From Cornus controversa (Eukaryota > Streptophyta > Magnoliopsida > Cornales > Cornaceae): a stretch of 64,000 nt of DNA. A program made the position numbers and the translations under genes. Below the pieces are notes generated by a model. That model ran no database searches. It saw only the letters and a program-made list of their open reading frames with translations, and was not told the origin of the DNA. The number at the start of each line of letters is the position of its first letter. Positions within the stretch are counted from its first letter, which is position 1. This document shows, one piece after another, positions 25,904-36,984 of this stretch. The stretch covers positions 33,713,001-33,777,000 of the forward strand of contig CM048845.1 of NCBI GenBank assembly GCA_026545225.1, in the 5' to 3' direction.

Positions 25904-26340
25904 ATAAATTAATCCTGCAAGCTGCCATTAATAATCAGAACCTCATGCACACAATAGCTATATATATATATATATAATGACTTGTATTCTTTTTATTTTT
26001 ATTTTTTATATGTGGTTGGGGTATATTTAATTTATTTGTAGTGTGAATAAAAAGCGTATGTGCTTGCTGTTGGTTTGTATTTTTGCATACTCTTTATAGA
26101 AGAATAAAAAGAAGTGAATCGCTATTATGTTTTCGTTTGTTAATGTTGTTAATTATTTCTTCTTCTGTATGGTGTGTATAGAAAAGGAATTTTTTATTTT
26201 TTATTTTTATTTTTTACAAGTATAGAAAAGGAATTGGCATGCACTACTATAAGCATAGATTTCCCACTTAAGTACTCAAAAGAGATAGATTGTACCCTTT
26301 CCGAAATTAGAAAATCATCTTGAAGTCAATGCTATGACTA
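25904..26340 (+). terminator. 3' flank with polyadenylation-type signals
   Basis: AATAAA-type words occur directly after the stop codon (around 25905) and at about 26046 and 26104. T-rich stretches and a TA repeat (25958-25976) lie among them. The region is duplicated at about 28480-28940, including 'gcaagctgccat' and 'tttgcatact'. It probably holds the 3' UTR. The exact poly(A) site cannot be told from sequence. Confidence 0.5.
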
Positions 26341-26616
26341 AAAACTATATACAAATATTTAGTATTTCGTCCACATATCTATTTTAACAAAAATAAATTT
26401 GTAAAAATTGGACGCATCCGATGTAGCTATATATTGTCTAAGCAATATGCAAGACTGGAAAATTAGAAACTCATCTTGAAGCTTATACTTCCATTTTTGG
26501 GTCTCTCTTGTAGTCTTTTCTTTTGAATCTAATTTTTCAATTACCAAAAAGAAAAGAAAAGAAACACAATTAAGAAGCAGATCATATACAAATCTGATGA
26601 GAGACAATTGAATATT

Positions 26617-27847
26617 AGAAAAATTACAAATACATGAACTTTTGGGCCTAATTTATAAATACATGAAGTCAAAGTCATGAAAATTCAAAAAAATGAATTC
26701 TTCTAAAATGCTAATGTGAACATAAAAAATCATTGTTCATTTTATTCAAGTGCCCAAACTACCCTCGCTGTTTTGACAATCAATGATAACAAATGAACTA
26801 AATTTTGATCACCGATTATTAGGGATGAGACTTGGGTGGCGAGCAACCGAGTCCCGCACGAAAATTTTACGGGCGCAGATGGTACTTGAGACCATGGAAC
26901 TGAGACTGGGTTTAAATTTTAGAGCCTGAATTTATTACTAACCTAAACACCTTGAAGAACCCGAAATACAAGTAGAGTTTATAATTTTTTTTATAGTTTT
27001 TAGGTTATATGTTGTTTATGTAAAAAAATGTTAAAATTAGATAATTTATAATATCATATGTATTAACCTAATTTCGACATGTTTGCTTTAAAAGTTTGAG
27101 GTAAAAAAATTATAATAATTCAATTTTAATTATAGAAACAAAATAATAAAGAATATAAGATATGGAGTTCTTTCCAAATTCTAATAGAAATGAATATTGC
27201 TAATTCTCACATATTTTAATCACTCAAAGTCCCCAAAAAAACCTACTTGTCACATGATGTGTTGTTTTATTTCTTGTAAGTGTATAAAGTAATATACAAC
27301 ATTTTTTTTTCCAATTAAACATAGTACTATAGCTTCTTTTTTTTTGGGATAAGTATAGTATTATAACATTTGTATGACTTTAGGGTATCATTCTTGCTTC
27401 ATAAATCACATCAAAAGAGTTTTACTATTATATACATAAGTTTCATATATGTATGAGAAGTATAACCTATTTCCATGTGATTTATGGAACAAAAATGACA
27501 CCTTAAGATCAAACAAATTTTATAGTACTATGTTTAATAGGAGAAAAAGGTATAACAATTATTTCTATTTAGATACTACTTTTGTGCATGTAAGTACCAC
27601 TTTTGTGTAAAGAGGTATCAATTTTTGTGCAAATCATCTTAACCACCGATGATCAAAATTTAGTTATCACCGGTCGTTTAAATAGTGACGTTACTTTGGG
27701 TACTTGAATAAAATGAACAGTACGTGTCTTTTCATGATCACATCAACATTTTAGTAGAATTTATTTTTTTGAGATTTCATGTTTTGACTTCATGTATTTA
27801 TAATTAAATTAGGCTAAAAAAGTTATTGTATTTTTTGTAATTTTCTG
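26617..27847. mobile_element. Non-autonomous DNA transposon with long terminal inverted repeats (MULE-like)
   Basis: The left arm, 26617-26825, and the right arm, about 27640-27847, are reverse complements with scattered changes over about 210 bases. Both contain 'aaatacatgaagtcaaa', 'tgttcattttattcaagt' and 'actaaattttgatca'. The ends read (C)AGAAAATTAC. Flanking nonamers TTGAATATT (26608-26616) and TTGAATCTT (27848-27856) look like a 9-bp target duplication with one mismatch. Long TIRs plus a 9-bp duplication are typical of Mutator-like elements. No transposase is visible in the 0.8-kb interior. A fold-back element (27305-27545) lies inside. Confidence 0.78.
27305..27545. mobile_element. 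Fold-back MITE-like hairpin inside the MULE-like element
   Basis: Two arms face each other. About 27310-27415 ('aaacatagtactata', 'atgactttagggtatcat', 'cataaatcacat') is matched in reverse by about 27465-27540 ('atgtgatttatggaac', 'caccttaagatcaaac', 'tatagtactatgttta'). The loop is short (about 50 bases). A transcript through it would form a long imperfect hairpin. Terminal duplications could not be fixed. Confidence 0.7.
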
Positions 27848-27859
27848 TTGAATCTTTCA

Positions 27860-28940
27860 GTGAGGTAAAAAAATTCATTGAATTAAACAATACATACACA
27901 AAAACCCAAAGGGCAAAAGCTACTAAAACATCTCACAAAAGCTGCAAGTAGCGACCCCCCAAAAAATTTGCAAGTAGCATAACCACCTGGATAAAAGGGT
28001 TTGATCCAAAGTTTTCTACTTACCCCAAGAAAAGTAAAAAGAGGAAATCAAAGAGTTGATTTATTTGTATGATTTCAAAACACATAATAGAGAAACTGAG
28101 ATATATTTTTTTTCTTTAGATTTATCAGAAAAAAATGACTATTAATTATTTTACGTTACCAACCTTTAACATGGTGTCAATTTCATGGAATGAATTATCT
28201 GCATATTTATCGTGAAATTAAGTTTAAAAAAAAAAAAAAAAGAGAAAGAGAAAGAAATGTGATTCAGAACTTCCCAATACATATCTTTTCAAATTCAAAT
28301 TCAAATTCAAATCTATTACTAACCCTGCTAGTCAACAGTCAGCAAAGCCCATTCATCAAGCCTTCAAGTATTGTTGTAGCCCACCCTCAGCCCTAGTGGC
28401 AGCATCAGCATCAGCATCAGCCAGAAGGGATTTGCTGGTCATGCAATACCTCTTCATGCTTAATCAAAGCTCATGGTTCTCTTCATGCTTAATTAAAGTA
28501 ATATTGCAAGCTGCCATGCATTAATAACAGTCTCACAAAACCTCATAAACACAATAGTTATTGGCAAATCAGATTGTATTCTTCTTCTTCTTTTTATGTA
28601 GTTGGAGTGTGTTTGATTAATTTGTAGTCATGAGACTAAAAAGAAGAAAAGAAAAAAGAAGAATAAGACTAGCTGCTGGTTGTATTTTGCATACTCATGA
28701 TAGAAGAATAAAAGGAAGTGAATTGTAAGTTTCGCTTGTTAATGTATGGAGTGTATAGAAAAGGAATTGGGCAACATGCACTATAACCATACATTTTCCA
28801 TTAAATAACACTCAAAGAGATGATCATACCCTTTCATATATATACGTCATTGGTTGTAGCTATTTCCCAACCAGATGATTGTGAAATTAGAAAATCATCT
28901 ATAAACTAATGCTCTAATTATATGATATATGCAAATATTT
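27860..28940 (+). repeat. Second copy of the secreted-protein gene segment (decayed duplicate)
   Basis: The order of blocks follows 24700-26340: the 'ctgcaagtagcataacca' segment, 'gggtttgatccaaagttttctacttac', the promoter block with its GA tract, the coding relic, then the 3' flank. The MULE-like element lies between the two copies. Large parts, including most of the coding sequence, have been lost from this copy. Confidence 0.8.
28359..28465 (+). pseudogene. Relic of a second small secreted-protein gene
   Basis: The stretch 'ccttcaagtattgttgtagcc' matches the start of the intact gene (25609-25630), and the relic then jumps to the segment encoding PSPS...ISQKGFAGHAIP. The start codon is not preserved, about 150 bases of the middle of the gene are missing, and the serine codons have expanded into a CAGCAT triplet-pair repeat (about 28402-28420). 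The relic shows that at least two such genes once stood here. It is very unlikely to be expressed as protein. Confidence 0.75.
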
Positions 28941-29900
28941 TACATTTTTCTTTTGGGTGCAAACAATTTTTTGGTGTGAGTGAGAGCTCCAAAGAGAAAA
29001 AAAAATATTAAATATTTTTTACCACAATTTGTTCTAAAAAAGGCCGATAATAGAAGTTGGTATATATCTATTGCAAACATTGCAAGAATAGCATTGATTT
29101 TGGCTTTTTTTTTTTTTTTTTTTTGATGATGATGGTGTTGGGCCTCCTAGAATATATCATAATTCAGTATCAAACACATTCAATTTTCCATCTCCACATA
29201 CATGTATCGAGTAAATACCAAGAAAAATTACTTGAACGTGGTTCCATGGAATTAGGATGTGACTATTACTTGAATCCATTGACTATTATTAAAATATATT
29301 TTTTTCCTGAAATTTCAAGATATCGTATTACTATATGGTATTAAATGTACACTGTAAAGGCTAAGGAAACCACGCATGCCAAACAGGCTTGGCGAGCCCA
29401 AAAGAGGCTCAAGCCTATGACCCAAATTTTAAAACAAAAGTTCTGAGAATCTCAACTCAAACGACCGTTAGAGGTTTCAACTGCTAATTCCTTGTTTGGT
29501 AGCACCAACCATTGAGATTTGAGAGTGATGCCACCTTAGTAAGAGAGGGGAAGATCAAATCCTCATCGCAACCATATTACAACAAAATAAAAGAACTATG
29601 CTAGAGAAAGAACAATTAAAAAATAACTACAAGATTTTATATAGAGCTTTTTTCTACTCAATCTTAGTTATAGATTGATTTTACATAAGAGAGTCTATGT
29701 TTTTCTTCAAAGAAAAAAGAAATTCCTAATCAATTTAGGATTCATTAAATTGGAGATATTAGAGCTGAAGTCTATTCGTTTTTTTTTCCAGTCAAATTGA
29801 CAGGTTAATGCGTGAACCAATGTTGATCCGACATTCTCAATGCTTGAGAGTACTATACTTTATGAGTTTCATTGTAAATTTCTTGTACTCTCTTTGTTTA
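28941..29900. other. Non-genic stretch
   Basis: I see no gene or recognisable element. It contains a 20-base poly(T) run near 29105-29125 followed by GAT repeats, which could be the tail of a minus-strand retroposed sequence. The frames present are short and have no known motif. Confidence 0.4.
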
Positions 29901-31081
29901 TGTTAAAATATATAAAAGGAAAAGAGAGAAATATCTCTGAATTATATTAATAAATGGTATGTATACAAAATACAGTGAGATCATATATATAGGAGAAGGG
30001 AAAGAGGTAGGTGAGTGGTGAGCAAGTTATCCTATACATGGTAGGTCCCCAATCATAGGAATCCTAATTTGATATGGAAAAGGTTAAATATAAAATATAC
30101 TAAGATATTTTAACACTCTCCCTCAAACTCAAGGTGGGTTATACGACGCCATCTGGACTTTGAAAAATAAGCTCTCGAAAGCGCCCTAGTGGAAAAGATT
30201 TAGTGAAAATATCCTCTATCTGATCATGTGAAGTGAGTGATCATAACTACAAAATATTCTGAAGTAGATGATGACAAACAAAATGGCAATCTATCTCAAT
30301 GTGTTTGGTCTGCTCTTGAAAAAATCATTGTGTGCAATCTAAATAGCACTATTGTTATCACAATTGATGGGTGTAGCAGTGGACGAAGAAACACCCATAT
30401 CCTAAAGAAGTCATTGTAACCATAAAAGATCAGACGTAGCATATGCAAGTTATCTATATACGGCCTCAGTGCTAGATCGAGCAATAACAGATTATTTCTT
30501 ACTATGCTAAGAAATCAGTGAGTCACCAAGAAAAAAATAATATCCTGTAGTGGAACGGCGATCTGTTAGGTCGCCAACCCAATTTGCATTAGAATTAAAA
30601 CGAAGCACCAGTGAAGACTGATGAGAAAAAAAGAGCCCACAAAAAATAGTACCCTTAACATAGCGAAGAATACAAAGAACAACATCAGAATTGATCTCAG
30701 CGAAGTCATGAACTGACTGATGATATGAACAACATGAGAAATATCTGGATGAGTGATAGTAAGATATACCAAACTACCAACCAACTGACGATATCGAGTA
30801 ACATCACAAAGAAGTTCACCATCATGTGGAGTGAGTCTCACATTAGGCTCAAGTGGGGTATCAATAATCTTGTTGCTTGTGATGCCAAGTTTGAAAAGAA
30901 GATTGGAATAATACTTTTGTTGAGTAAGGTAGTAACCATTAGTATCTCTAGTAATTTTTAGGCCAAGAAAATAACTACGAGATTCAAGATCTTTCATTTC
31001 AATCTGATGATTGAGAAACTGCTTAATTCATGAATATCCTGAGTATCATCCTCGGTGATGCCAAATCTCTTTGGCAGTTTC
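29901..31081 (-). mobile_element. Ty1/copia element K, 3' part (LTR, RNase H, RT end, gag bit)
   Basis: The 3' LTR is 29901-30115 (215 bp, TGTTAAAATAT...TATTTTAACA), with the polypurine tract GAGGGAGAG just beyond it on the minus strand. RNase H and the end of RT follow (30130-31010), with YFLGLKITRDTNGYYLTQQ and RQLVGSLVYLTITHPD, which is typical copia wording. A short gag-like piece (AKEIWHH) comes next. The element is broken and internally shortened. The solo LTR at 31082-33815 sits in its gag region, and its sequence resumes at 33816. Confidence 0.87.
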
Positions 31082-32239
31082 TATAGAGGCCGTGACCAAT
31101 TTTGGCCAGTTTTGCATTTTTTGCACCATAATTGTCATAAATGCATTTTGAGTGGTGTTTAACATGTTTTGAATGTGGGGAACATGTTTGGGAAGTGTTT
31201 TAAAGGTTTTGAGAGATTTGGAGAAGTTTGACATTTTGGTCAAACTAGGGCTCGGGATGCGACTTAAGTGGATTCGGGAATCTAAAAAATTCTTGAAAAT
31301 ATTTATTTTTGGGAATGGCTTAGATGAAATATTTAGAGAGCTAAGGAAGTGATTTCGAGACTGTAGGAGTTTTCAGAAATAAAACAGAGTCCGGGAAGGT
31401 GCGTTAAGTGGCCCGGGGTATTTTAGTCCTTTCGTGACCTAGGGACCTTAAATGGCCAAATCTGCAGAGATATTTTATATCTCACAGGTGTTTCTATCTC
31501 TATATTGCTCCCACTCAAGAAGGGAGATACGTAGGGGATGGCTAGGGCTTCCCTTTGAATCTATCAAAGTTGTTGTTTAGCAAGGTGGACATTGCTAGGA
31601 TTTTGAGAAGTATTTGGAAGGCCTTCATTTTTGAGGTAGGGGTGTTCTCTCTCATCTACTTGTCGATTTTAGGGTTTTAAAAGAAACGGTGAGAGCTAGG
31701 GTTGTCTATTGCATGTTTTAGAATGGTGAGAGGGATGGGATGTGGTGAGTTTCTATCTCTCTTTGATTCTTGAATGCAATTAGTATGTATATGGTAATAT
31801 GCATGGTAAGAGGAGTGAGTGAGTGAGAGAAATGAGCATGTGTACTTATATGCTAGACTTTATGCATTTTTGTGAAAAATGTGTTAAATAAGCATAATTG
31901 TGTTATATGCTATCATGTGATTTAAAATGAATGCTATCCTTGTATTGTAATGGTGTGCATTGATGAAGCATAACAAATATGTGCTTAAGTGAATTTTGTG
32001 AGCATATGTATTTATGCTAGAGTTTGCATATATAAGAAAGTATATTTGTGGATTGGTGAATGTGAAATGCATGCTATGTTCCTTTTCAACTAGCATATGT
32101 GTTGCAAAGCATAAAATCTAATGCTTGGTCTATATATGTTCAAAATGCATGTATGGGGGGCGTTGTGAGGAAACGGGGAAAAGTGGTCAAAACACCCAGA
32201 GTAGGTAAATACTCGGTCACGGTAGTCATATTTTCGGGT

Positions 32240-32465
32240 CAATCACCTTGGAGTAGTGAATACCCGGTGATGGTTCGATCACCTTGGAGTAGAGAATACT
32301 CAGTGACGAATTCTGAAATAATCCAATCACCTCAGAGTAGAGAATACTCGGTGATAGATTTTAAAACGATCCGATCACCTCGGAGTAGAGAATACTCGGT
32401 GGCGGATTACTCAGTGGTCCAATTACCTCAGAGTAGAGAATACTCGGTGATGGATTTCGTAGTTA
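32240..32465. repeat. Minisatellite of dyad units in the 31082 LTR
   Basis: There are five units of about 41-48 bases. Each has TCACC, then GGAGTA, then TACTC, then GGTGA in order, so each unit can fold into a hairpin (outer arms TCACC/GGTGA, inner arms GAGTA/TACTC). The spacers between units vary more than the dyads. Confidence 0.85.
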
Positions 32466-33199
32466 TGTGGGAAGTGTCTCGGTCACATGGTTGGTCAAGA
32501 ATCATGTTAGGATACTAGGTTGAATCCGTGAGAGAAAGGCAAATGTGTGATATTATTTCCATTCTAAATCATGAAGTATGATCTGTGTTAAATGCATTCT
32601 TACATATATATGCATTGTTGTGAATGAATATGATGTATGTTAAATGATACATGAAATGTCGTGACATGCATTCATGTAGGTCGTGTCGAGTCGGCACTTG
32701 GGTGGGTTGGGGTATCTCTACTGAGCCGCAGTGGTGCTCACCCCTTTATTATAAACTCTTTTACAGATAAAGCGCCGATGACGGATGAGACATGAGTGTC
32801 CAAGTGGGACTCTAGTAGTGTTTTTGCTATTTCTTGGATGTTGTACATTTTGTGGTTATCCATGTTGGCTTGTGGCATGTGACTTCTTTTTGAGTTGTGG
32901 TTATGCCTTGGACAAATGTACTTTTGATGTATGTATTGGATTATAAACTTGTTGGGTGTGAAAAGACAACGGTTTAGTTTGTGAAATGCTTGTGGTGTTT
33001 TCCTTATAAATGGATTGTGATTGTGAAAGAGAATGATTTATTTTGATGTATAATTCAATTATGATTATGATGTTGAGCATGTAGTTGATGTTGGTATCGT
33101 TCAAGTATGTTATGGATCATGTGTGAGAGGTCCTAGGATGATAGAATGAGGATTGGGCTCCAAATAATCCATGTATTGGGTTGTTGGAGGTCCTATGGG

Positions 33200-33440
33200 G
33201 AGCATTTCGATCGTGCGAAATTTCCATTTCGCACAATCGAAACTCCCATTTCGATTGTGCGAAGGAGTGATGAATTATGATAATTTTTAGGGTCCAGACA
33301 GGGGCAATCTCGCACAATGGAAACCCCCATTTCGATCATACGAGATATTGCAGGTTCAAGGTCCTGAGAAGGTGAAATTCTCGCATAATCGAGATTTTTT
33401 TCACACAATCGAGATGCCAGTTTCGCACAATCGAGATTAT
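33200..33440. repeat. Palindromic word block in the 31082 LTR
   Basis: Repeated variants of TTTCGATCGTGCGAAA and TTTCGCACAATCGAAA occur, then CGCACAATCGAGAT-type words. About eight words occur in 240 bases, and arms TTTCG/CGAAA recur in both orientations. Confidence 0.8.
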
Positions 33441-33815
33441 TATTCACAGTATTTTTTTCAAACTTTGTTTCGACGTAATTTCTTTGTTCTAGACTAGAAT
33501 TGGGTGTGGTTTTTCTTTAACTTGAGTATTTTTGGATTCTCTATCCAATGGTGTAAGCTTCAGTTTCATATTTTAAACACAGTAAGTTTTTAGGCTTGAA
33601 AGTGAGTGATTCTTGAAAGTGTGGACAAGTAAATTTTCACTAAGGTGTATGATTCGATGTATGGCCCATGGGCATTGGTTAAGGTGGAGTTGTGTGCATT
33701 CCTATGCAAGAATTGAGTTAAGTTTCTGCGGTAAATGAGGGTAATGAGGGTCTATTGGTCTAAATAGACAGGTTAACCTCTGGTTGCCCAGGAGTCGGGG
33801 AATCGGGGCGTTACA

Positions 33816-34080
33816 GTTTCATAACTCCCAAATTTCATGCTAATGGAAGAATTGGCTATGTTGCAAAGCCATGTGATAATCTTATGATTATTGTTGTCCC
33901 AGTCCTTAACACGAGAAGCAAATACTTCAAATGGTTATCCCCCATCAAGTTTAACAGAAATGGGGTGAGAAATCTCATTTTGAGCCTTTTAGAATTTTAA
34001 ATGGCAAAAGAAACTAGAAAATTGGAATCAGCATGGAATTGCAAGTGGTGTAGGCCCAGGAAATTTTTTTCAGGTGTTGA
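33816..34080 (-). mobile_element. Copia element K, gag-side continuation
   Basis: Immediately right of the solo LTR, the minus strand reads gag-like text (VKLDGGYPFEV, NNHKIITWLCNIANSS), the style of the UBN2-type gag of plant copia elements. The 5' LTR of this element was not found to the right. Confidence 0.65.
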
Positions 34081-34818
34081 TCCTGACATACTAGGAAAAG
34101 GAATGACGTTTCAGAAAAAGATGACGTGTCACTGACGTAGCAAATATTATGGATGTTTGGTGCTGACATGGTAGATGACATAGAAGATAATGTGTCATAC
34201 GACCTATCGATGACGTGGCACTGAAAGCTGAGTTAGCGTAGGTGAGGGTGTGTGGAGGCGTGTGAGGGCACTTGTGTCGTCGAAAAAAAAAAAAAGAAGA
34301 TTCTGGCAGCGTATAGAGGTGTGTAAAGGCTTCGTTCATGCTAATTTTTGTGGCGACATAATCATTTGGTTGATGGCTTCATTCGAATATGTTTAAAATA
34401 GACTAATATATTTCAACAGTTTCTTTTTAGGGATTAGTAAACTCACAAATGAAAAAAAGAGAAGAAAAAAAACATACCAACAAAGTCATATTTCATTGTA
34501 ATTGAAAACTAAAATGAAATTTATTAAGCATTGCTATATTTTATTCATCACTACCTCTAATTAACTTATGTGATAAAGCTTGGAGACAAATAAATTGCAC
34601 AAATGACATCATTATTTGACCAAGTATTTAGCTTAATTACAACTTCAATTTGCTAGTTTAGTGTTTATTCATTCCTAATCGATCATACTAGGACTTTGGT
34701 GACAAGAATGCTGTGTTATTTTTGGACTTTAACAATATAGTCTGCTAATGCTGTGATATTGTAAGAAAATATTATTTCTTTTCCATTATACTATAAGTTC
34801 TTTTTATACACTTGTATA
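34081..34818. other. Non-genic stretch, possibly the copia leader
   Basis: 34090-34330 contains repeated 'tgacgtgtcactgacg', 'tgacatggtagatgacat' and 'gatgacgtggcactg' phrases, the kind seen in 5' leaders of plant copia elements. After about 34400 the sequence is AT-rich with no recognisable feature. Confidence 0.35.
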
Positions 34819-35093
34819 GAAACTGAGATTAATTTATTTATTTTTCTTTAAATCTATTAAAAAAATGACTTTTAGTTATATTACATACCCAAACTATTAC
34901 ATGCTAGTCTAGCTAGTGTTAATTTCATGGAATTATCTGCATATGTTGAAATTAAATTCAAATAAGAAGAAGAATAAGAAATATGATTCAAGATGAAACG
35001 CAATTTTTTTCTTCAGGACTTACTAACACATACCCTTATTTAATTTCAAATCTGCTGGTAACCCTTCTAGTCAATAGTCAAAGCCCATGTAAA
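34819..35093 (+). pseudogene. Promoter-only third copy of the secreted-protein gene segment
   Basis: It matches the upstream block at 25140-25440: 'aatgacttttagttat', 'tcatggaattatctgcatat', 'gaaattaaattcaaa', 'cttactaacacatac' and 'agtcaatagtcaaagccc'. The similarity ends before any coding sequence. It marks a third duplicate lost to later insertions. Confidence 0.72.
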
Positions 35094-35099
35094 GTCCTT

Positions 35100-35630
35100 T
35101 GGAATATTGCATGTCAACGATGAGAGCAAAGTATCAAATTGGACATTTTAAGAATTCTATAGGATTTTTTGTCGAGGGTCTACAATTAATCGTAAACCCC
35201 TCTTCGATTAATCAAAATTCTTCAATTAATCGTAGACACCATTTCAATTTATCATAATTTCAAGTAAAAATGGAAACCAATTCCAGTGCGTTTCGATGGA
35301 TCCTACGATACATACAATTGATTGTAACCTCAATTATGATTAATCATAATAAGAATTACGATGAATCAAATGGCAAGATTCGATTGATCGCACTAATTAA
35401 CTATATGAAATTGATGTTGGAGCTTAAGTAGACATATGCCTTAATAAGGGATCCACTTGTAATAGTTGACTAATATATACAAACATATACACGTTACATA
35501 TATGGTCATGATTATGCCTCAGTGGTTATGAGATTTTGAATTGAATTAAGGGTTCGGGTGACAGCTCACATATGATAATCACCCCCATTTCCTTCGCTCT
35601 TAACCAGGTATTGAAAATTGGGGCGTGACA
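35100..35630 (+). mobile_element. LTR tail of the long gypsy-like family (plus strand)
   Basis: It ends 'caggtattgaaaattgggg' followed by CGTGACA, the ending of this LTR family. It contains a block of CGATTAATCGA-like words (about 35165-35400). The left limit is approximate. Confidence 0.55.
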
Positions 35631-35948
35631 TGTCATTTTATGCAAAAAATTTCAAAAATCCACTTCGATTGGGTTATTTTCACCGTTGTATCGAAAAAAG
35701 GGCGTTTAGGTCGTTTAATCGTGATAAGTATAAGGATAATTTTAGAATTCAATTTTTAGTGATTTAATGTAATTAAAAATTGAATTTTCTGGTCTCTAAT
35801 TAGTCGTAGAACTCTATAAATACACCCCTTCTCCTCAAAAAAAGGGAGAACACATTTAGAGCTATTTTTTGCAGTTTGAAAGTGTTATGAGCCTCCAAAC
35901 AGCCTCCAAACCTCCCTAATTTAATTCCAATCCTTCCAAACCCTAAAA
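35631..35948 (+). other. Possible LTR head directly joined to the LTR tail
   Basis: It starts TGTCATTTTATGC right after the previous LTR ending and contains a TATA-like 'ctataaataca' (about 35816) followed by a leader-like stretch. This could be the start of a second plus-strand LTR, making a tail-to-head junction. It is cut at 35949 by the next LTR. No gene. Confidence 0.35.
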
Positions 35949-36139
35949 TGTCATGCCCAAATTTCCATTACCCAAATTGATATGAGAAATAGAGGTGATT
36001 AATTCCAACCTCATCACTCTTTAATCTTATTTATACTCTAATATCTCGTTGCCACGCCTGTATTCCTACTGATGGGCCCCTTGCAAGACAACAAGTCAAA
36101 ACTGATCACTCAATCCAGCTCAATCAGTACCTTAAGTGC

Positions 36140-36310
36140 TCGATTAACCAAAACTGGGGTTTCGATTAATAGAAGTACTTCGATTAATCGAACTTCTTGT
36201 GTAACTTCCATTAAAACATGCTGGATTTTGACCCTCAAATATGGCCTGTTCTTCAATTAATCGAAGGTCAATGTTCGATTAATCGAAGAACTAGTTTCGA
36301 TTGATCATAG
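36140..36310. repeat. Palindromic word block in LTR I
   Basis: The perfect 14-base palindrome TTCGATTAATCGAA occurs at 36179-36192 and 36274-36287. Variants at about 36140, 36160, 36252 and 36296 fill in between. Confidence 0.88.
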
Positions 36311-36984
36311 CCCTTCCTGCTGAGGTTCTTGTTTCCCTATCATTCCAACTTTAAACACCGATTTAAATGCATCAAACCATCCTTATATCCTAGCATACAT
36401 CTACATGTGTTTATACACAACCGTAATATACATAAATGTCGTACGAATTATAATAAAACTTCATGCTTGGAAACATACACCATTTATGGAAAAATTCTCA
36501 TGTCCAAAAGCTAACATTTGAGGCAGATATGCTCATATACAATTCTTAAAATAAAAGTCTCCTTATACATTTCTAAATGCACCACGTCCACATCCCAGAT
36601 GTGCATAGCACAAAAACAACAACAAAGAGCTCTTCCAACTCTAAATCCAACTCATGGTTGGTTACACTTAGTGACTTTCTTACCATGTCCTGAAATAGTT
36701 AATGTAGGAGGTGAGCAAAATCAATGGCTCATGGTCACATGTTGTGCAATCCATCTAAGTTCACATTTCATATTAATATATAACTCAATTAACATGCATA
36801 ACATAACTACGTGTCATGCTTCCTAACATTCTAATCAAACATAACAATTGTTTTAATTACATGGTATACACATCAATACACTTGACAAATCACAAATGCT
36901 CAATTTATTTCATGCATCAATGCACAACTTCATCGTACCTATAACATATGACAAAAACATTAATTCAAACATAAAGTTCAACAC

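Larger units (their letters stand above)
31082..33815 (+). mobile_element. Solo LTR of the long gypsy-like family
   Basis: This 2734-bp LTR ends ...GGGGCGTTACA and is flanked by perfect 5-bp duplications GTTTC (31077-31081 and 33816-33820). No internal region is present, so unequal recombination between LTRs probably removed the body. It lies inside the gag region of copia element K. It resembles the LTR at 37940-40843 along its length but has its own minisatellite (32240-32465) and its own palindromic words (33200-33440). Confidence 0.93.

Noticed and set aside
29105-29125. Poly(T) as proof of a SINE or LINE tail
   Set aside because: No polymerase III boxes, no reverse-transcriptase relic and no target duplication could be found next to it.
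32240-32465. CRISPR-like array (regular repeats and spacers)
   Set aside because: The spacers are related to each other, the repeats are hairpin minisatellite units inside an LTR, and the genome is that of a plant.
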